A model generated the notes under the pieces. That model was not told the origin of the DNA and made no database searches. It saw only the letters and a list, made by a program, of their open reading frames with translations. From Amycolatopsis acidiphila (lineage in GTDB: Bacteria; Actinomycetota; Actinomycetes; Mycobacteriales; Pseudonocardiaceae), in assembly GCF_021391495.1 (NCBI RefSeq), contig NZ_CP090063.1:5022001-5086000 (forward strand): 64,000 nucleotides of DNA, read 5' to 3'. Both the position numbers and the translations under genes were made by a program. This document shows positions 14,818 to 24,661 of the stretch, piece by piece (positions within the stretch are counted from its first letter, which is position 1; every line of letters starts with the position of its first letter).

Positions 14818-16213
14818 ATGGCCGGATCCGGTACCAATTTGGCCCTCCTGATCGCTCTGCGGCGGGAGGCGCGGATCCCGCTCCACCGCCAGATCGAGGC
14901 GTCCGTCCGGGACGCGATTCGCGCGGGCACCCTCGTCCGGGGTTCGGCGCTTCCACCGACGCGGGTTCTCGCGGCGGATCTCGGGGTGTCGCGCGGGGTG
15001 GTGGTCGAGGCCTACCAGCAGCTGACCGCCGAGGGCTACCTGAGCGGTCGCGTCGGCGGGCACACCGAGGTCGCCGCCGGCGCCGCCCCGCGACCGGTGG
15101 TGGCGCGCATCGCCCGGCCACAGCCGGCGCGCATCGACCTCAGCTACGGTCGCGCGGACGTGTCCAGTTTCCCGCGGGCCGCTTGGCTGCGCGCGATCCG
15201 CGGCGCGCTCAACGACGCGCCGAACGAGCTGTTCGGCTACCTCAGCGGCAGTGGCGTGCCACAACTGCGTGTCGCCATCGCCGACTACCTCAACCGGGTG
15301 CGCGGCACGGTCGCCGACCCGGCGCGCATCGTGATCTGCACGGGATACGCCCAGGGCATCGCGCTGCTGATCCAGGTACTGGCGGCCGCGGGCGTGCGGC
15401 GGCTCGCGCTGGAGGACCCGTCCTCGGGAGACGACGCCCTGCCGATCGTGGCCGCGGCCGGGCTCGACGTGGTCGGCATCCCGGTCGACGGCGACGGCAT
15501 CCGCGTCGACCTGCTGCGCGAGAGCGACGCGGACGCCGTCATCCTCACCCCGTCGCACCAGTGGCCCACCGGCGCCGTGCTCACCCCGGAGAACCGGGCC
15601 GCGGTGCTGGAGGGAGCGTCGGCGCGGGGCGGGGTCGTCATCGAAGACGACTACGACGCGGAATACCGCTACGACCGCACACCGATCGGCGCGATGCAGG
15701 GCCTCGCCCCGGAACACGTCGTCTACGCCGGGTCGGCCAGCAAGGCTCTCGCCCCGGGACTGCGGCTGGGCTGGTTCCTGGTGCCGAGCCGGCTCGCCGG
15801 CCCGATGGCGGAAGCCAAGATCGCCGCCGACCGGGGCTCGCCCGCGCTGGAGCAACTGGCGCTGGCGGACCTGATCACGCGCGGCGAGTTCGACCGGCAC
15901 CTGCGCCGGATGCGCCCGGTCTACCGGCGGCGCCGCGACGCCCTGCTGACCGCGCTCTCCCGCCGCCTGCCCGCCCTGGTGCCCACCGGCGTCTCCGCCG
16001 GGCTGCACCTGATGATGTGGTTGCCCGCAGGAGCTGGACGAGACCGCGATCGTCGAGGCGGCGTACCGGGCCGGGGTCGGCGTCGACGGCGTCGCCCCGT
16101 ACCGCATCGGCACCCCGGGACCGGGTGGCCTCATCTTCGGCTTCGCCGCGGTCGGCGAACACGCCGTCGCCGAGGGCGTCGACATCATCGCGAAGGTCAT
16201 CGACGACCTGTGA
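14818..16213 (+). pseudogene. MocR/PdxR-type GntR-aminotransferase regulator, frameshifted
   Basis: N-terminal GntR winged helix (about 20-85, LAADLGVSRGVVVEAYQQL) joined to a class I aminotransferase-like domain that binds pyridoxal phosphate (DDYDAEYRYDR and the lysine in SASKALAPGLRLGW). The frame is correct up to MMWLP at about 16026. After an apparent extra C in the CCC run at 16024-16026 the real tail (QELDETAIVEAAYRAGVGVDG to IAKVIDDL, stop at 16213) continues in another frame. Length 1396 bases equals 465 codons plus one base. Either the last about 63 residues are lost or this is a sequence error. Confidence 0.8.
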
Positions 16214-16483
16214 AGGACGCGGACGGGTGCGCCGGATGGATGGGCGAAGCGCTGATCGGTGTGCACCAACGTTTCCGGGTGGCGGGAGCGGCGGAGCTGC
16301 TGGCCCGGCGGCTCGTGAAGAGACGGGCCCGGACCTGACCGGCCGGTGACGGCGCGCGGTCACGTGTCACCCGTCCGTTTGACGCAGCGCCATGCGGATC
16401 TTACGGTTTGGGTGGGACGACGGAGTCCCCGAACGAGTCGAGAGGCCGTCCAGACCCGTAGCGAGCAGGCTCGGAGGGCGCGC
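16214..16483. other. intergenic region before the glycolate operon
   Basis: No gene or clear structure is supported here. Open frames are short and have no ribosome site. The promoter of the glcDEF operon should lie in this stretch, but I could not place it. Confidence 0.4.
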
Positions 16484-17971
16484 ATGAAGTTCGACCAGGC
16501 GTCGGCAGGCGGGTCCGGGCTCGCCGGGCTGACCGAGCGGCTCCGCGGGTTGCTGGGGCCGGACTCGGTGATCGACGATCATCAGCGGTTGCGTACCTAC
16601 GAATGCGACGGGCTCGCGCACTACAAGGTCAGACCGGCCGTCGTGGTACTGCCCGCCGATGCCGCCGGGGTGGTGGACACGGTGCGGGCTTGTGCGGCGG
16701 CCGGGGTGCCCTTCGTCGCCCGCGGCTCCGGCACCGGGCTTTCCGGCGGCGCCCTGCCGCACGCCGACGGCGTCCTCATCGTCACCTCCCGCCTGCACCG
16801 CATCATCGAGATCGACCCGGCGAACCAGCGGGCCGTCGTCGAACCCGGGGTCGTCAACCTCGACATCACGCGGTCGGCCGCCGCCGACGGCTACTACTAC
16901 GCACCCGACCCGTCCAGTCAGCAGATCTGTTCCATCGGCGGCAACGTCGCGGAGAACTCGGGCGGCGCGCACTGCCTGAAATACGGGTTCACCACGAACC
17001 ACGTGACCGGTGCGCAGTTCGTCGCACCGGACGGCGAGGTCGTGCGGCTCGGCGGCAAGGCACCCGACCCGACCGGGTACGACCTCCTCGGCGCGATCGT
17101 CGGCTCGGAGGGGACGCTGGGCGTCGTCACGGAGGTGACGGTCCGGCTGGTCCGGGCGCCGGAAGCCGTCCGCACGCTGCTCGCCGCCTTCCCGACGATG
17201 GACGAGGCCGGGGCGGCGACCTCGGCGATCATCGGCGCGGGCGTGGTCCCGGCGGCAATGGAGATGATGGACGCGCTCGCGATCGAGGCGGCGGAAGCGG
17301 CCGTGCACTGCGGCTACCCCGACGGAGCGGGCGCGGTGCTGATCGTGGAGCTGGACGGGCCCGCCGCCGAGGTGGAACAGCAGTTCGCGGAGGTCGAGCG
17401 GCACTGCCGCGGCCACGGCGCCTTCGAGATCCGGATCGCGAACGACGACGCCGAGCGGGCGACGTTCTGGCGGGGCCGCAAGTCCGCGTTCGCGGCGGTC
17501 GGGCGGATCAGCCCCGACTACATCGTGCAGGACGGCGTCATCCCGCGGACGGTGCTGGCCGAGGTGCTCAGGCGGATCGACGAGCTGTCGCGCAGCACGG
17601 GCATCCGCGTCGCGAACGTCTTCCACGCCGGGGACGGCAACCTGCATCCGCTGGTGCTGTTCGACGACGCGGTGCCGGGCGAGGCCGAGCGCGCCGAGGA
17701 GGTGTCCGGCGCGATCCTGGACCTGTGCATCGAGCACGGCGGGTCGATCACCGGCGAGCACGGCGTCGGCTCCGACAAGGCGAAGTTCATGCCCCGGATG
17801 TTCAGCGAGTCCGACCTCGACACGATGCAACTGCTGCGCTGCGCGTTCGACCCGGACGGGCTGGCCAATCCCGGCAAGGTGTTCCCGACGCCCCGGCTGT
17901 GCGGCGAGGTGCCCGGCCGGCACAAGGGCGCGCATCCCTTGCAGGAGACCGGAATCGCGGAGGTCTTCTGA
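16484..17971 (+). CDS. glcD: glycolate oxidase FAD-linked subunit GlcD
   Basis: A 495-residue FAD-binding oxidase of the GlcD/D-lactate dehydrogenase type. The PP-loop VARGSGTGLSGGA (about 85-97), GGNVAENSGGAHCLKYG and the C-terminal catalytic histidines in NVFHAGDGNLHP and GSITGEHGVG are all visible. It oxidises glycolate or D-2-hydroxyacids and passes electrons through GlcF to the quinone pool. The ATG follows CGGAGGG. Its TGA overlaps the ATG of glcE by one base (TGATG), so the operon is coupled. Neighbouring GlcE, GlcF and permease make glycolate the best substrate guess. Confidence 0.93.
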   Translation: MKFDQASAGGSGLAGLTERLRGLLGPDSVIDDHQRLRTYECDGLAHYKVRPAVVVLPADAAGVVDTVRACAAAGVPFVARGSGTGLSGGALPHADGVLIVTSRLHRIIEIDPANQRAVVEPGVVNLDITRSAAADGYYYAPDPSSQQICSIGGNVAENSGGAHCLKYGFTTNHVTGAQFVAPDGEVVRLGGKAPDPTGYDLLGAIVGSEGTLGVVTEVTVRLVRAPEAVRTLLAAFPTMDEAGAATSAIIGAGVVPAAMEMMDALAIEAAEAAVHCGYPDGAGAVLIVELDGPAAEVEQQFAEVERHCRGHGAFEIRIANDDAERATFWRGRKSAFAAVGRISPDYIVQDGVIPRTVLAEVLRRIDELSRSTGIRVANVFHAGDGNLHPLVLFDDAVPGEAERAEEVSGAILDLCIEHGGSITGEHGVGSDKAKFMPRMFSESDLDTMQLLRCAFDPDGLANPGKVFPTPRLCGEVPGRHKGAHPLQETGIAEVF

Positions 17972-19233
17972 TGCGCGCCGTCGAGGACCTGGTGCTCGAC
18001 ACGCTGGCCGCGACGACCGCCGCCCGTCGTGCCGCGGAGGGCGACCGGGTGGACGGCGTCGAGCCGCGGTTCGTTGCTTCCCCGACGACGACCGCGGAGG
18101 CCGCGCAGGTCATGCGGATCGCCGCCGAGCACGGGCTCGCGGTCGTCGCCCGCGGCGCGGGCACGAAGCTGAGCTGGGGGCAGCCGCCCGAGCGCGTCGA
18201 CCTCGTCGTCGACACCAGCCGGCTGGACCAGGTCGTCGAGCACGGTGCGGGCGACCTCGTGGTGCACGTGCAGGCCGGGGTGCGCCTCGACGTCCTGCAG
18301 GAGCACCTCGCCGGGGCGAGGCAGCGGCTCGGCGCCGATCCGGTGCTGCCACCCGCCGCGGGCTCCGGCACCGCCGGCGGGCTCATCGCGACCGCGACGT
18401 CCGGGCCGCTGCGGCTGTCCCATGGCGCGGTGCGCGACCTGCTGATCGGCGTGACCATCGCGCGGGCGGACGGGACGATCGCGAAGGCAGGCGGGAAGGT
18501 CGTCAAGAACGTCGCAGGCTATGACCTCGGCAAGCTGCTCACCGGCTCGTGGGGCACCCTCGGCCTGGTCACCGAGGCGGTCTTCCGGCTGCATCCGCTG
18601 CCGGCACGGGCCCGCTGGGTGAGCGTGCCGGTCACGTCCACGGCCGCCGCGCACGAGCAGGCCCAGCGCGTGCTGCACTCGCAGGTGGTGCCGACCGCGC
18701 TCGAGCTCGACCGTCCCGCCGACGCGCCCGCAACGCTGGCGGTGCTCGTCGAGGGCATCGAAGCGGGCGTCGAGGGCCGGGTGACGACCTTGCTCGAACT
18801 GCTCGGCGGCGACGCCGGGGTGGCGGGCGAAGCACCGCCGTGGTGGGGCCGCGCACCGTGGGCCGCGGGCGGGGTGGCGTTGCGGCTCACGCACGAGATC
18901 GCCGGACTGCCAAGGCTGCTCGACGCGGTCGACGACGCCGGGCGCCGGTACGGCCTGCGCCCGGCGGTACGCGGCTCCGCCGGTGTCGGTGTCCTGTACG
19001 CCGCACTGCCCACGGAGGCCGAGCCCGAGGCCGTCGCCGGATTCACCCGGCACCTGCGGGACTCCTCGCCGGCGTGGAGCGGGGACGTCGTCGTGCTCGA
19101 CGCGCCACCGCCGGTCAAAGCGTCCGTGGACACCTGGGGTCCGGCCCGGGGCCTGAACCTGATGCGCCGCGTCAAGGACCAGTTCGACCCGCAGCGCCGG
19201 CTGGCGCCCGGACGTTTCGTCGGAGGGATCTGA
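17971..19233 (+). CDS. glcE: glycolate oxidase subunit GlcE (FAD-binding)
   Basis: A 420-residue FAD_binding_4 protein with VARGAGTKLSWG (about 54-65), GGLIATATSGPLR and VKNVAGYDLGKLL, the last being the GlcE hallmark. It lacks the long catalytic C-terminus of GlcD and forms the second flavoprotein subunit of the membrane-associated complex. The start overlaps the glcD stop, and the stop abuts the glcF ATG with GGAGGG between, so the three subunits are produced together. Slightly longer than the E. coli protein (about 350). Confidence 0.92.
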   Translation: MRAVEDLVLDTLAATTAARRAAEGDRVDGVEPRFVASPTTTAEAAQVMRIAAEHGLAVVARGAGTKLSWGQPPERVDLVVDTSRLDQVVEHGAGDLVVHVQAGVRLDVLQEHLAGARQRLGADPVLPPAAGSGTAGGLIATATSGPLRLSHGAVRDLLIGVTIARADGTIAKAGGKVVKNVAGYDLGKLLTGSWGTLGLVTEAVFRLHPLPARARWVSVPVTSTAAAHEQAQRVLHSQVVPTALELDRPADAPATLAVLVEGIEAGVEGRVTTLLELLGGDAGVAGEAPPWWGRAPWAAGGVALRLTHEIAGLPRLLDAVDDAGRRYGLRPAVRGSAGVGVLYAALPTEAEPEAVAGFTRHLRDSSPAWSGDVVVLDAPPPVKASVDTWGPARGLNLMRRVKDQFDPQRRLAPGRFVGGI

Positions 19234-20574
19234 ATGGCCGAGCCCGCGTTCGACGACCACCACCCGCCCTCGTCGGACCTGCTCGACGACTGCGTGCACT
19301 GCGGCTTCTGCCTGCCGACGTGCCCGACCTACCAGCTGTGGGGCGAGGAGATGGACTCGCCGCGCGGCCGGATCTACCTGATGGGCCTGGGGCTCGAGGG
19401 CGAGCCGATGACACCGGAGATGGTGCAGCACTTCGACGCGTGCCTCGGCTGCATGTCCTGCGTGACCGCGTGTCCCTCGGGCGTCCAGTACGACGCGCTG
19501 ATCGAGGCGACCCGCGCGCAGGTGGAGCGCCGTCACCCGCGTCCGCTGCGGGAACGCCTGCTGCGCCGGGCGATCTTCAGCGTGTTCCCGTACCCGAAGC
19601 GGCTCCACGCCCTGCGCGGGCCGCTGCGCGCCTACCAGGCCAGCGGCCTGGGCGGACTGGTGCGCCGGGGGCTGGGCCGCGTCTTCCCGAGGCTCGCCGC
19701 GCTCGAGTCGCTCGCGCCACCACTCGGGGCCTACGAACGGGTCCCGGAACGGCTGCCCGCGCGCGGCACGAAACGTGGCACCGTCGGCATGTTGCTCGGT
19801 TGCGTGCAGCGCGAGTTCTTCCCCGGGGTCAACGCGGCCACCGCACGCGTGCTGGCCGCCGAAGGCTTCGACGTGGTCGCGCCGCCCGGGCAGGGCTGCT
19901 GCGGCGCCTTGAGTGTCCACAATGGTCGCGAGGATGAGGCGCAGTCCTTCGCCCGCGGGCTGATCGACGCCTTCGACGGTGCCGGAGTCGACTGGATCGT
20001 GGTCAACGCGGCAGGGTGCGGCTCCGCGATGAAGGAGTACGCCGACCTCCTCGCCGACGACCCCGCCTACGCCGGGCGGGCCCGGGACTTCACCGCACGG
20101 GTGCGGGACGTGGCCGAGCTGCTTGCCGAACAGGGCACGGTGGCGACCCGGCATCCCCTGCCGGTCGCCATCGCCTACCACGACGCGTGCCACCTCGCGC
20201 ACGCGCAGGGAATCCGGTCGCAGCCACGGCAGCTGCTCCGCGAGATCCCCGAGCTGACCCTGCGGGAGATCCCCGATCCCGAGATCTGTTGTGGTTCCGC
20301 GGGAATCTACAACATCCTGAACCCGGAGGCGGCGGCCGAACTGGGCGAGCGCAAGGCACGCAACGTGCTGGCCACCGGCGCGCCGCTGCTGGTCACCGCG
20401 AACCCCGGCTGCCTGATGCAGGTCGCCGCCGCACTCGACGGCCTCGGCGAGCCCGTGCGGCTCGCCCACACGATCGAGGTGCTCGACGCCTCGATCCGGG
20501 GACTCCCGGCCGCCGGGGTCGGGTGGGTGCGTGCTCACGAGGCGCGCCGGGATCCTTCTCAGGCGGTGAGGTGA
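19234..20574 (+). CDS. glcF: glycolate oxidase iron-sulfur subunit GlcF
   Basis: A 446-residue protein with two 4Fe-4S motifs: C20-C23-C26-C30 (CVHCGFCLPTCP) and C70-C73-C76-C80 (CLGCMSCVTACP). Two CCG-type domains follow (QGCCGALSVHNG and PEICCGSAGIYN), which bind a non-cubane cluster in related heterodisulfide reductase-like subunits. It conducts electrons from GlcD/GlcE to the respiratory chain. It lies directly between glcE and the permease gene in one operon. Confidence 0.93.
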   Translation: MAEPAFDDHHPPSSDLLDDCVHCGFCLPTCPTYQLWGEEMDSPRGRIYLMGLGLEGEPMTPEMVQHFDACLGCMSCVTACPSGVQYDALIEATRAQVERRHPRPLRERLLRRAIFSVFPYPKRLHALRGPLRAYQASGLGGLVRRGLGRVFPRLAALESLAPPLGAYERVPERLPARGTKRGTVGMLLGCVQREFFPGVNAATARVLAAEGFDVVAPPGQGCCGALSVHNGREDEAQSFARGLIDAFDGAGVDWIVVNAAGCGSAMKEYADLLADDPAYAGRARDFTARVRDVAELLAEQGTVATRHPLPVAIAYHDACHLAHAQGIRSQPRQLLREIPELTLREIPDPEICCGSAGIYNILNPEAAAELGERKARNVLATGAPLLVTANPGCLMQVAAALDGLGEPVRLAHTIEVLDASIRGLPAAGVGWVRAHEARRDPSQAVR

Positions 20575-20577
20575 ATC

Positions 20578-22281
20578 ATGTACCGGCAGATTCTCGACCC
20601 GGTCGCAGGCTCGCTCGCGTGGTCCTCGCTCGTCGCGGCGATACCCCTGCTCGCGTTGTTCGTCCTGCTCGGCATCCTGCGGATGACCGCGTGGCTCGCC
20701 GCGCTGATCTCGCTGGCGGTCGCCCTCGTCGTGGCGATCGTCGTCTACCCGATGCCGGCCGCGCCCGCGTTCCTCGCCGCGGCCGAGGGAGCGGCGTTCG
20801 GCTTCTTCCCCATCCTGTGGATCGTGCTCAACGCGATCTGGATCTACAACATGACCGTCCACACCGGACACTTCGACGTGCTGCGCCGGTCGTTCGCCAA
20901 GGTCAGCGACGACCAGCGGATCCAGGGCGTCATCATCGCCTTCTCCTTCGGCGCGCTGCTGGAGGCGCTGGCCGGGTTCGGCACGCCGGTCGCGATCACC
21001 AGCGTCATGCTCATCGCGCTGGGGTTCAAACCGCTCAAGGCGGCCACGGTCGCGCTGGTCGCCAACACCGCGCCGGTGGCGTTCGGCGCCCTCGCCGTGC
21101 CGATCACCACCCTGGCGACCGTGACCAACCTGCCGCTGCACGACCTGTCCGCGATGGTCGGGCGGCAGACGCCGGTGCTCGGCGTGTTCGTGCCGCTCGC
21201 ACTGGTGTTCATCATCGACGGCAAGCGGGGCATCCGGCAGACCTGGCCGGGCGCGCTGGTGTGCGGCGTGGTGTTCGCAGTCGCCCAGTTCGCCGTGTCC
21301 AACTACGTCAGCGCACCGCTCACCGACATCATCGCTTCGCTGCTCAGCGCCGGCGCGATGGTGTTGTTCCTGCGCGTGTGGACGCCGGCGGAGTCCTATG
21401 TGGAGGGCGGCGGGGTGCCGGTGACCGGCGCGGCCGCGGTGGCCGGCGGAAGCGACCGGCAGGCCGGGGCGTCGACGGCCACGATGGAGCAGCCGCCGCG
21501 GAACCCGGGTGGCGGCGGGAGCGACCGCGGCGAGTACGACCGGCCGGCCGAGGTGTTCCGGGCGTACGCGCCCTACCTGATCATCATCGCGGTGTTCGCG
21601 CTCGCGCAGATCCCGGCTCTCAAGGACGCGCTGACGAGCGTGACGAAGACGTTCAACTGGCCGGGCCTGCACATCCAGTCCGCCGCGGGGAAGGCATCGA
21701 CCCTGCCGCAGTTCAAGCTCGACTGGCTGGACGCCGCGGGCACGCTGCTCGTGATCGCCGGGCTGCTCACGATCCCGGTGATCCGCATCCGGCCGGCCCG
21801 CGCCCTGCGCGCGTACGGGGCCACCTACCGGCAACTGGCCACGGCGATCGTCACCGTGATGGCTGTCCTCGCCCTGGCGTACGTGATGAACGCCAGCGGC
21901 CAGACGGCGACGCTGGGCACCTGGATGGCAGGGGCGGGCGGCGCCTTCGCGTTGATCTCGCCGATCCTCGGCTGGCTGGGTGTCGCGGTGACCGGCTCGG
22001 ACACCTCGTCGAACTCGTTGTTCGGTGCCCTGCAGGTGGTCGCGGCCCAGAAGGCCGGCCTCAGCGCCACGCTGCTGTCCGCGGCGAACTCCTCCGGTGG
22101 CGTCCTGGGCAAGATGATCAGCCCGCAGAACCTCGCGATCGCGGCGGCGGCCGTGGGCATGTCCGGCAAGGAGGGCGACCTGTTCCGCCGGGTCCTGGTG
22201 TGGAGCCTGGTGTTCGTCGCGGTGATGTGCCTGCTGGTGTACCTGCAGTCGACGTCCGCGCTGGCGTGGATGGTGCCCTGA
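20578..22281 (+). CDS. L-lactate/glycolate permease, LctP family
   Basis: A 567-residue LctP-family secondary transporter with about thirteen membrane helices. Family blocks include SFGALLEALAGFGTPVAIT, and the C-terminal SDTSSNSLFGALQ and ANSSGGVLGKMISPQN stretches. A hydrophilic Gly/Ser-rich loop of about 50 residues lies near the middle. LldP and GlcA are close homologues that carry lactate and glycolate. Only three bases separate it from glcF, so it should import the substrate of GlcDEF. Ends 16 bases before the next gene, which may be co-transcribed. Confidence 0.9.
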   Translation: MYRQILDPVAGSLAWSSLVAAIPLLALFVLLGILRMTAWLAALISLAVALVVAIVVYPMPAAPAFLAAAEGAAFGFFPILWIVLNAIWIYNMTVHTGHFDVLRRSFAKVSDDQRIQGVIIAFSFGALLEALAGFGTPVAITSVMLIALGFKPLKAATVALVANTAPVAFGALAVPITTLATVTNLPLHDLSAMVGRQTPVLGVFVPLALVFIIDGKRGIRQTWPGALVCGVVFAVAQFAVSNYVSAPLTDIIASLLSAGAMVLFLRVWTPAESYVEGGGVPVTGAAAVAGGSDRQAGASTATMEQPPRNPGGGGSDRGEYDRPAEVFRAYAPYLIIIAVFALAQIPALKDALTSVTKTFNWPGLHIQSAAGKASTLPQFKLDWLDAAGTLLVIAGLLTIPVIRIRPARALRAYGATYRQLATAIVTVMAVLALAYVMNASGQTATLGTWMAGAGGAFALISPILGWLGVAVTGSDTSSNSLFGALQVVAAQKAGLSATLLSAANSSGGVLGKMISPQNLAIAAAAVGMSGKEGDLFRRVLVWSLVFVAVMCLLVYLQSTSALAWMVP

Positions 22282-22297
22282 GGCCGATGCCCCGCAC

Positions 22298-24661
22298 GTG
22301 ACCGAGACCAGCCGAACCCGGCAAGCGACGGGCCTGCCCTTGGGGCGCCACCCCCGGGACCTCGTCGTCCTGGTGACCGCCGCCGGGGTGGTCGTGCTGT
22401 GCGCGCTGGCCGCGACGCGCTCGGCCAACCCGGTCGAGGTCGCGATCTACGGGCAGTTCCAGCGCATTCCCGCGCAGTCCTTCGTCGTGTGGCGGGTGCT
22501 CGACTGGGCCGGCGGCTGGGCCGGGGTCGCGGCGGTCGCCGCCGTCGCGCTGTACGTCAAGCGAGTCCGGCTCGGACTGCAGTGCGCCGGGGCCGGACTG
22601 CTGGCGTGGGGGCTCAGCCTCGCCGTGCACGCCTGGACCGGGTCGAGCGCGGTGCCCGCGGCGTTGCTCGCGGCACCGGGGGTGCGGTTGCCCGGGCCCG
22701 GCGGATTCCCGTTCCCGCCTTCGCACGCCGCCGTGGCGGCGGCCGTGGTGGCCGTCGCCGCCCCCTATCTCAAGGGCCGCTACCGTGCGCCGTCGTGGGT
22801 CGCGGTGGTACTGGTCGCCGCCGCGGGCGTGTATCTCGGCCACAGCCTGCCGCTCGCCGCCTTGGCCGGGGTGTTCCTCGGCTGGGGCGTCGGCGCCCTG
22901 ATCCACCTGGTGTTCGGGGCGCCGGGCAGGCAGACCTCGTCGGCCGCGGTGTACGACGCACTCGCCGGAGCGGGACTCGCCCCGGTCAGCGTCGTCGCGG
23001 TGCGGGGACACGCGCTGGGGCCGCTGGAGTTCCTCGCCGTGACGTCGGCCGGTGACCGGCTGCGGGTAGAGGCGGTCCGCCGCCTGCATCGCCGGGCCGG
23101 TCCCTGGTACCGGTTGCGGCGCCTGCTCGCGTCGCTCGAGGTGGCGGACGAACCGCAGCTGTCCAGCACCTATCACGAGGCCGAGCACGAAGCACTGGTC
23201 ACGCTGCTGGCCCAGCAGGGCGGGGTGCCGACACCGCCGATCGTGCTGGCATGCCAGGCCCCCGACGGGTCCGCGCTGCTGGTGCGCCGCGAGATCACCG
23301 GCAGCCGGCTCACCGGGCTGGCTCCCGGTGGGATCGACGACGCCCTGCTCAAGGACATCTGGGGCCTGGTGGGCAAGCTCGGCGACGCCCGGATCGCCCA
23401 CCACGACCTGCGCGCGAAGAACGTGCTGGTCGACACCGCCGGGCGGCCGTGGCTGCTCAACCTCACCTTCGGCAAGGCGGGTGCCGCCGACGACCGGATC
23501 GCGCAGGACCTCGCCGAAGCCCTGGTGTCGATCGCGTCGGTCGTCGGCGTCGAACGCTCAGTCCGCACCGCGACGCAGGCGCTGCCCGCCGACCTGCTCG
23601 AGTCCGCACTGCCCTATCTGCAGCCGCTCGCGATACCGCGCCGGATCCGTCTGCAGCTCGGCAACGTCCGCTACGTCCTGACCGATCTGCGGGAGACTCT
23701 CGCGGAGCGGATCGACCGGCCGATCCCGACGTTCCGCTCCCCGCTGCGCCCGGGCGGCGTGATCGGCCTGGTGCTGTTCGGTGCCGCCGTCTACACGTTG
23801 CTGCCGCAGCTGACGCAGGTGCGCGCGGTGGGCGAAGCGCTGGGCCGGGCGGACTGGGGATGGCTGGCCGCGACCGTGCTGACCGGCCTGGCCGCGATCG
23901 TGCTGGCCGCGGTGTCGATCATGGGCGCGAGCCTGGACCCGCTGCCGTTCTGGCGCACCACCCTGGTGCAGCTGGCGGCGGCGTTCACGGGCCGCACGAC
24001 GCCGGGCGGAGTGGGCTTCTTCGGCATCAACATCGCGTTCATGGAGCGGCTCGGCATCCGCCGGGCGCACGCGGTGGGGGTCGCGGCGCTCAACATCGCC
24101 GCGACCGGGGTGCTCGGCGGGATCTGGTCGGTCGCCGGTGCGTTCGGCCTCGGTTCATCGGGCCTGCTGCGCGGGATCTCGGTGCCGCACGGGTGGCCGG
24201 TGGTCGGGGCGGTGGCCGCGCTGGTCGTGGTGGCGGGCGCCGTGCTGGGATCGCCGTTCGGCAGGCGCAAGTTCGTCCGGCCCGCGGTGCGGGTCGGACG
24301 GGAACTGGGCACCACACTGCGCCAGCCACGCCGGGCAGCTCAGCTGTTCGGCGGTGCCGCCGGCTACCTCGCGGTGTCCGGGGCCGGCCTGGCCACGAGC
24401 CTCGCCGCCTTCGGCCACCCGGTGCCGGTGGCCGCCGTGCTCACCGTGTTCGTGATCGGGCACACCTTCGGCCACATCATCCCGACCCCCGGCGGCATCG
24501 GGGCCGTCGAGTCGCTGACGGTCGCGGGTCTGACCGCGCTGGGCACACCTCCGACGACCGCCGTGCTGGCCGTGCTCGTCTCCCGGGTGCTCACCTACTG
24601 GCTGCCGATCCTGCCCGGGATCGCCGCGTTCCGGTACCTGCAGCACCGCAACGTCATCTGA
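22298..24661 (+). CDS. PAP2-like, kinase-like and LPG-flippase-like fusion membrane protein
   Basis: A 787-residue multi-domain protein. Residues about 20-205 form a PAP2-like membrane domain (FPFPPSHAAVAAAV) whose last motif is degenerate (YLGHSLPLAALAGV lacks the usual Asp). Residues about 205-455 resemble an RIO/ABC1-type kinase with HHDLRAKNVLVD, but the DFG position reads TFG. The rest is a UPF0104/MprF-type flippase region with RTTPGGVGFFG and IPTPGGIGAVE. Such fusions probably move or modify lipids. Missing Asp residues suggest that the kinase and phosphatase parts are not catalytic. GTG start. Confidence 0.8.
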   Translation: MTETSRTRQATGLPLGRHPRDLVVLVTAAGVVVLCALAATRSANPVEVAIYGQFQRIPAQSFVVWRVLDWAGGWAGVAAVAAVALYVKRVRLGLQCAGAGLLAWGLSLAVHAWTGSSAVPAALLAAPGVRLPGPGGFPFPPSHAAVAAAVVAVAAPYLKGRYRAPSWVAVVLVAAAGVYLGHSLPLAALAGVFLGWGVGALIHLVFGAPGRQTSSAAVYDALAGAGLAPVSVVAVRGHALGPLEFLAVTSAGDRLRVEAVRRLHRRAGPWYRLRRLLASLEVADEPQLSSTYHEAEHEALVTLLAQQGGVPTPPIVLACQAPDGSALLVRREITGSRLTGLAPGGIDDALLKDIWGLVGKLGDARIAHHDLRAKNVLVDTAGRPWLLNLTFGKAGAADDRIAQDLAEALVSIASVVGVERSVRTATQALPADLLESALPYLQPLAIPRRIRLQLGNVRYVLTDLRETLAERIDRPIPTFRSPLRPGGVIGLVLFGAAVYTLLPQLTQVRAVGEALGRADWGWLAATVLTGLAAIVLAAVSIMGASLDPLPFWRTTLVQLAAAFTGRTTPGGVGFFGINIAFMERLGIRRAHAVGVAALNIAATGVLGGIWSVAGAFGLGSSGLLRGISVPHGWPVVGAVAALVVVAGAVLGSPFGRRKFVRPAVRVGRELGTTLRQPRRAAQLFGGAAGYLAVSGAGLATSLAAFGHPVPVAAVLTVFVIGHTFGHIIPTPGGIGAVESLTVAGLTALGTPPTTAVLAVLVSRVLTYWLPILPGIAAFRYLQHRNVI

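Noticed and set aside
13864..16338. Plus-strand frame of 824 codons spanning the RHS fragment and the MocR gene.
   Set aside because: Its first 300 codons are a shadow of the RHS fragment and the antisense DHFR-like gene. Only the part from 14818 to the frameshift is a real protein.
17518..22428. Minus-strand open frame of about 1636 codons opposite the glycolate operon.
   Set aside because: It is antisense to glcD, glcE, glcF and the permease, all with clear domains. Long antisense frames are expected at this GC content, and the translation is Arg/Gly/His-rich without domains.
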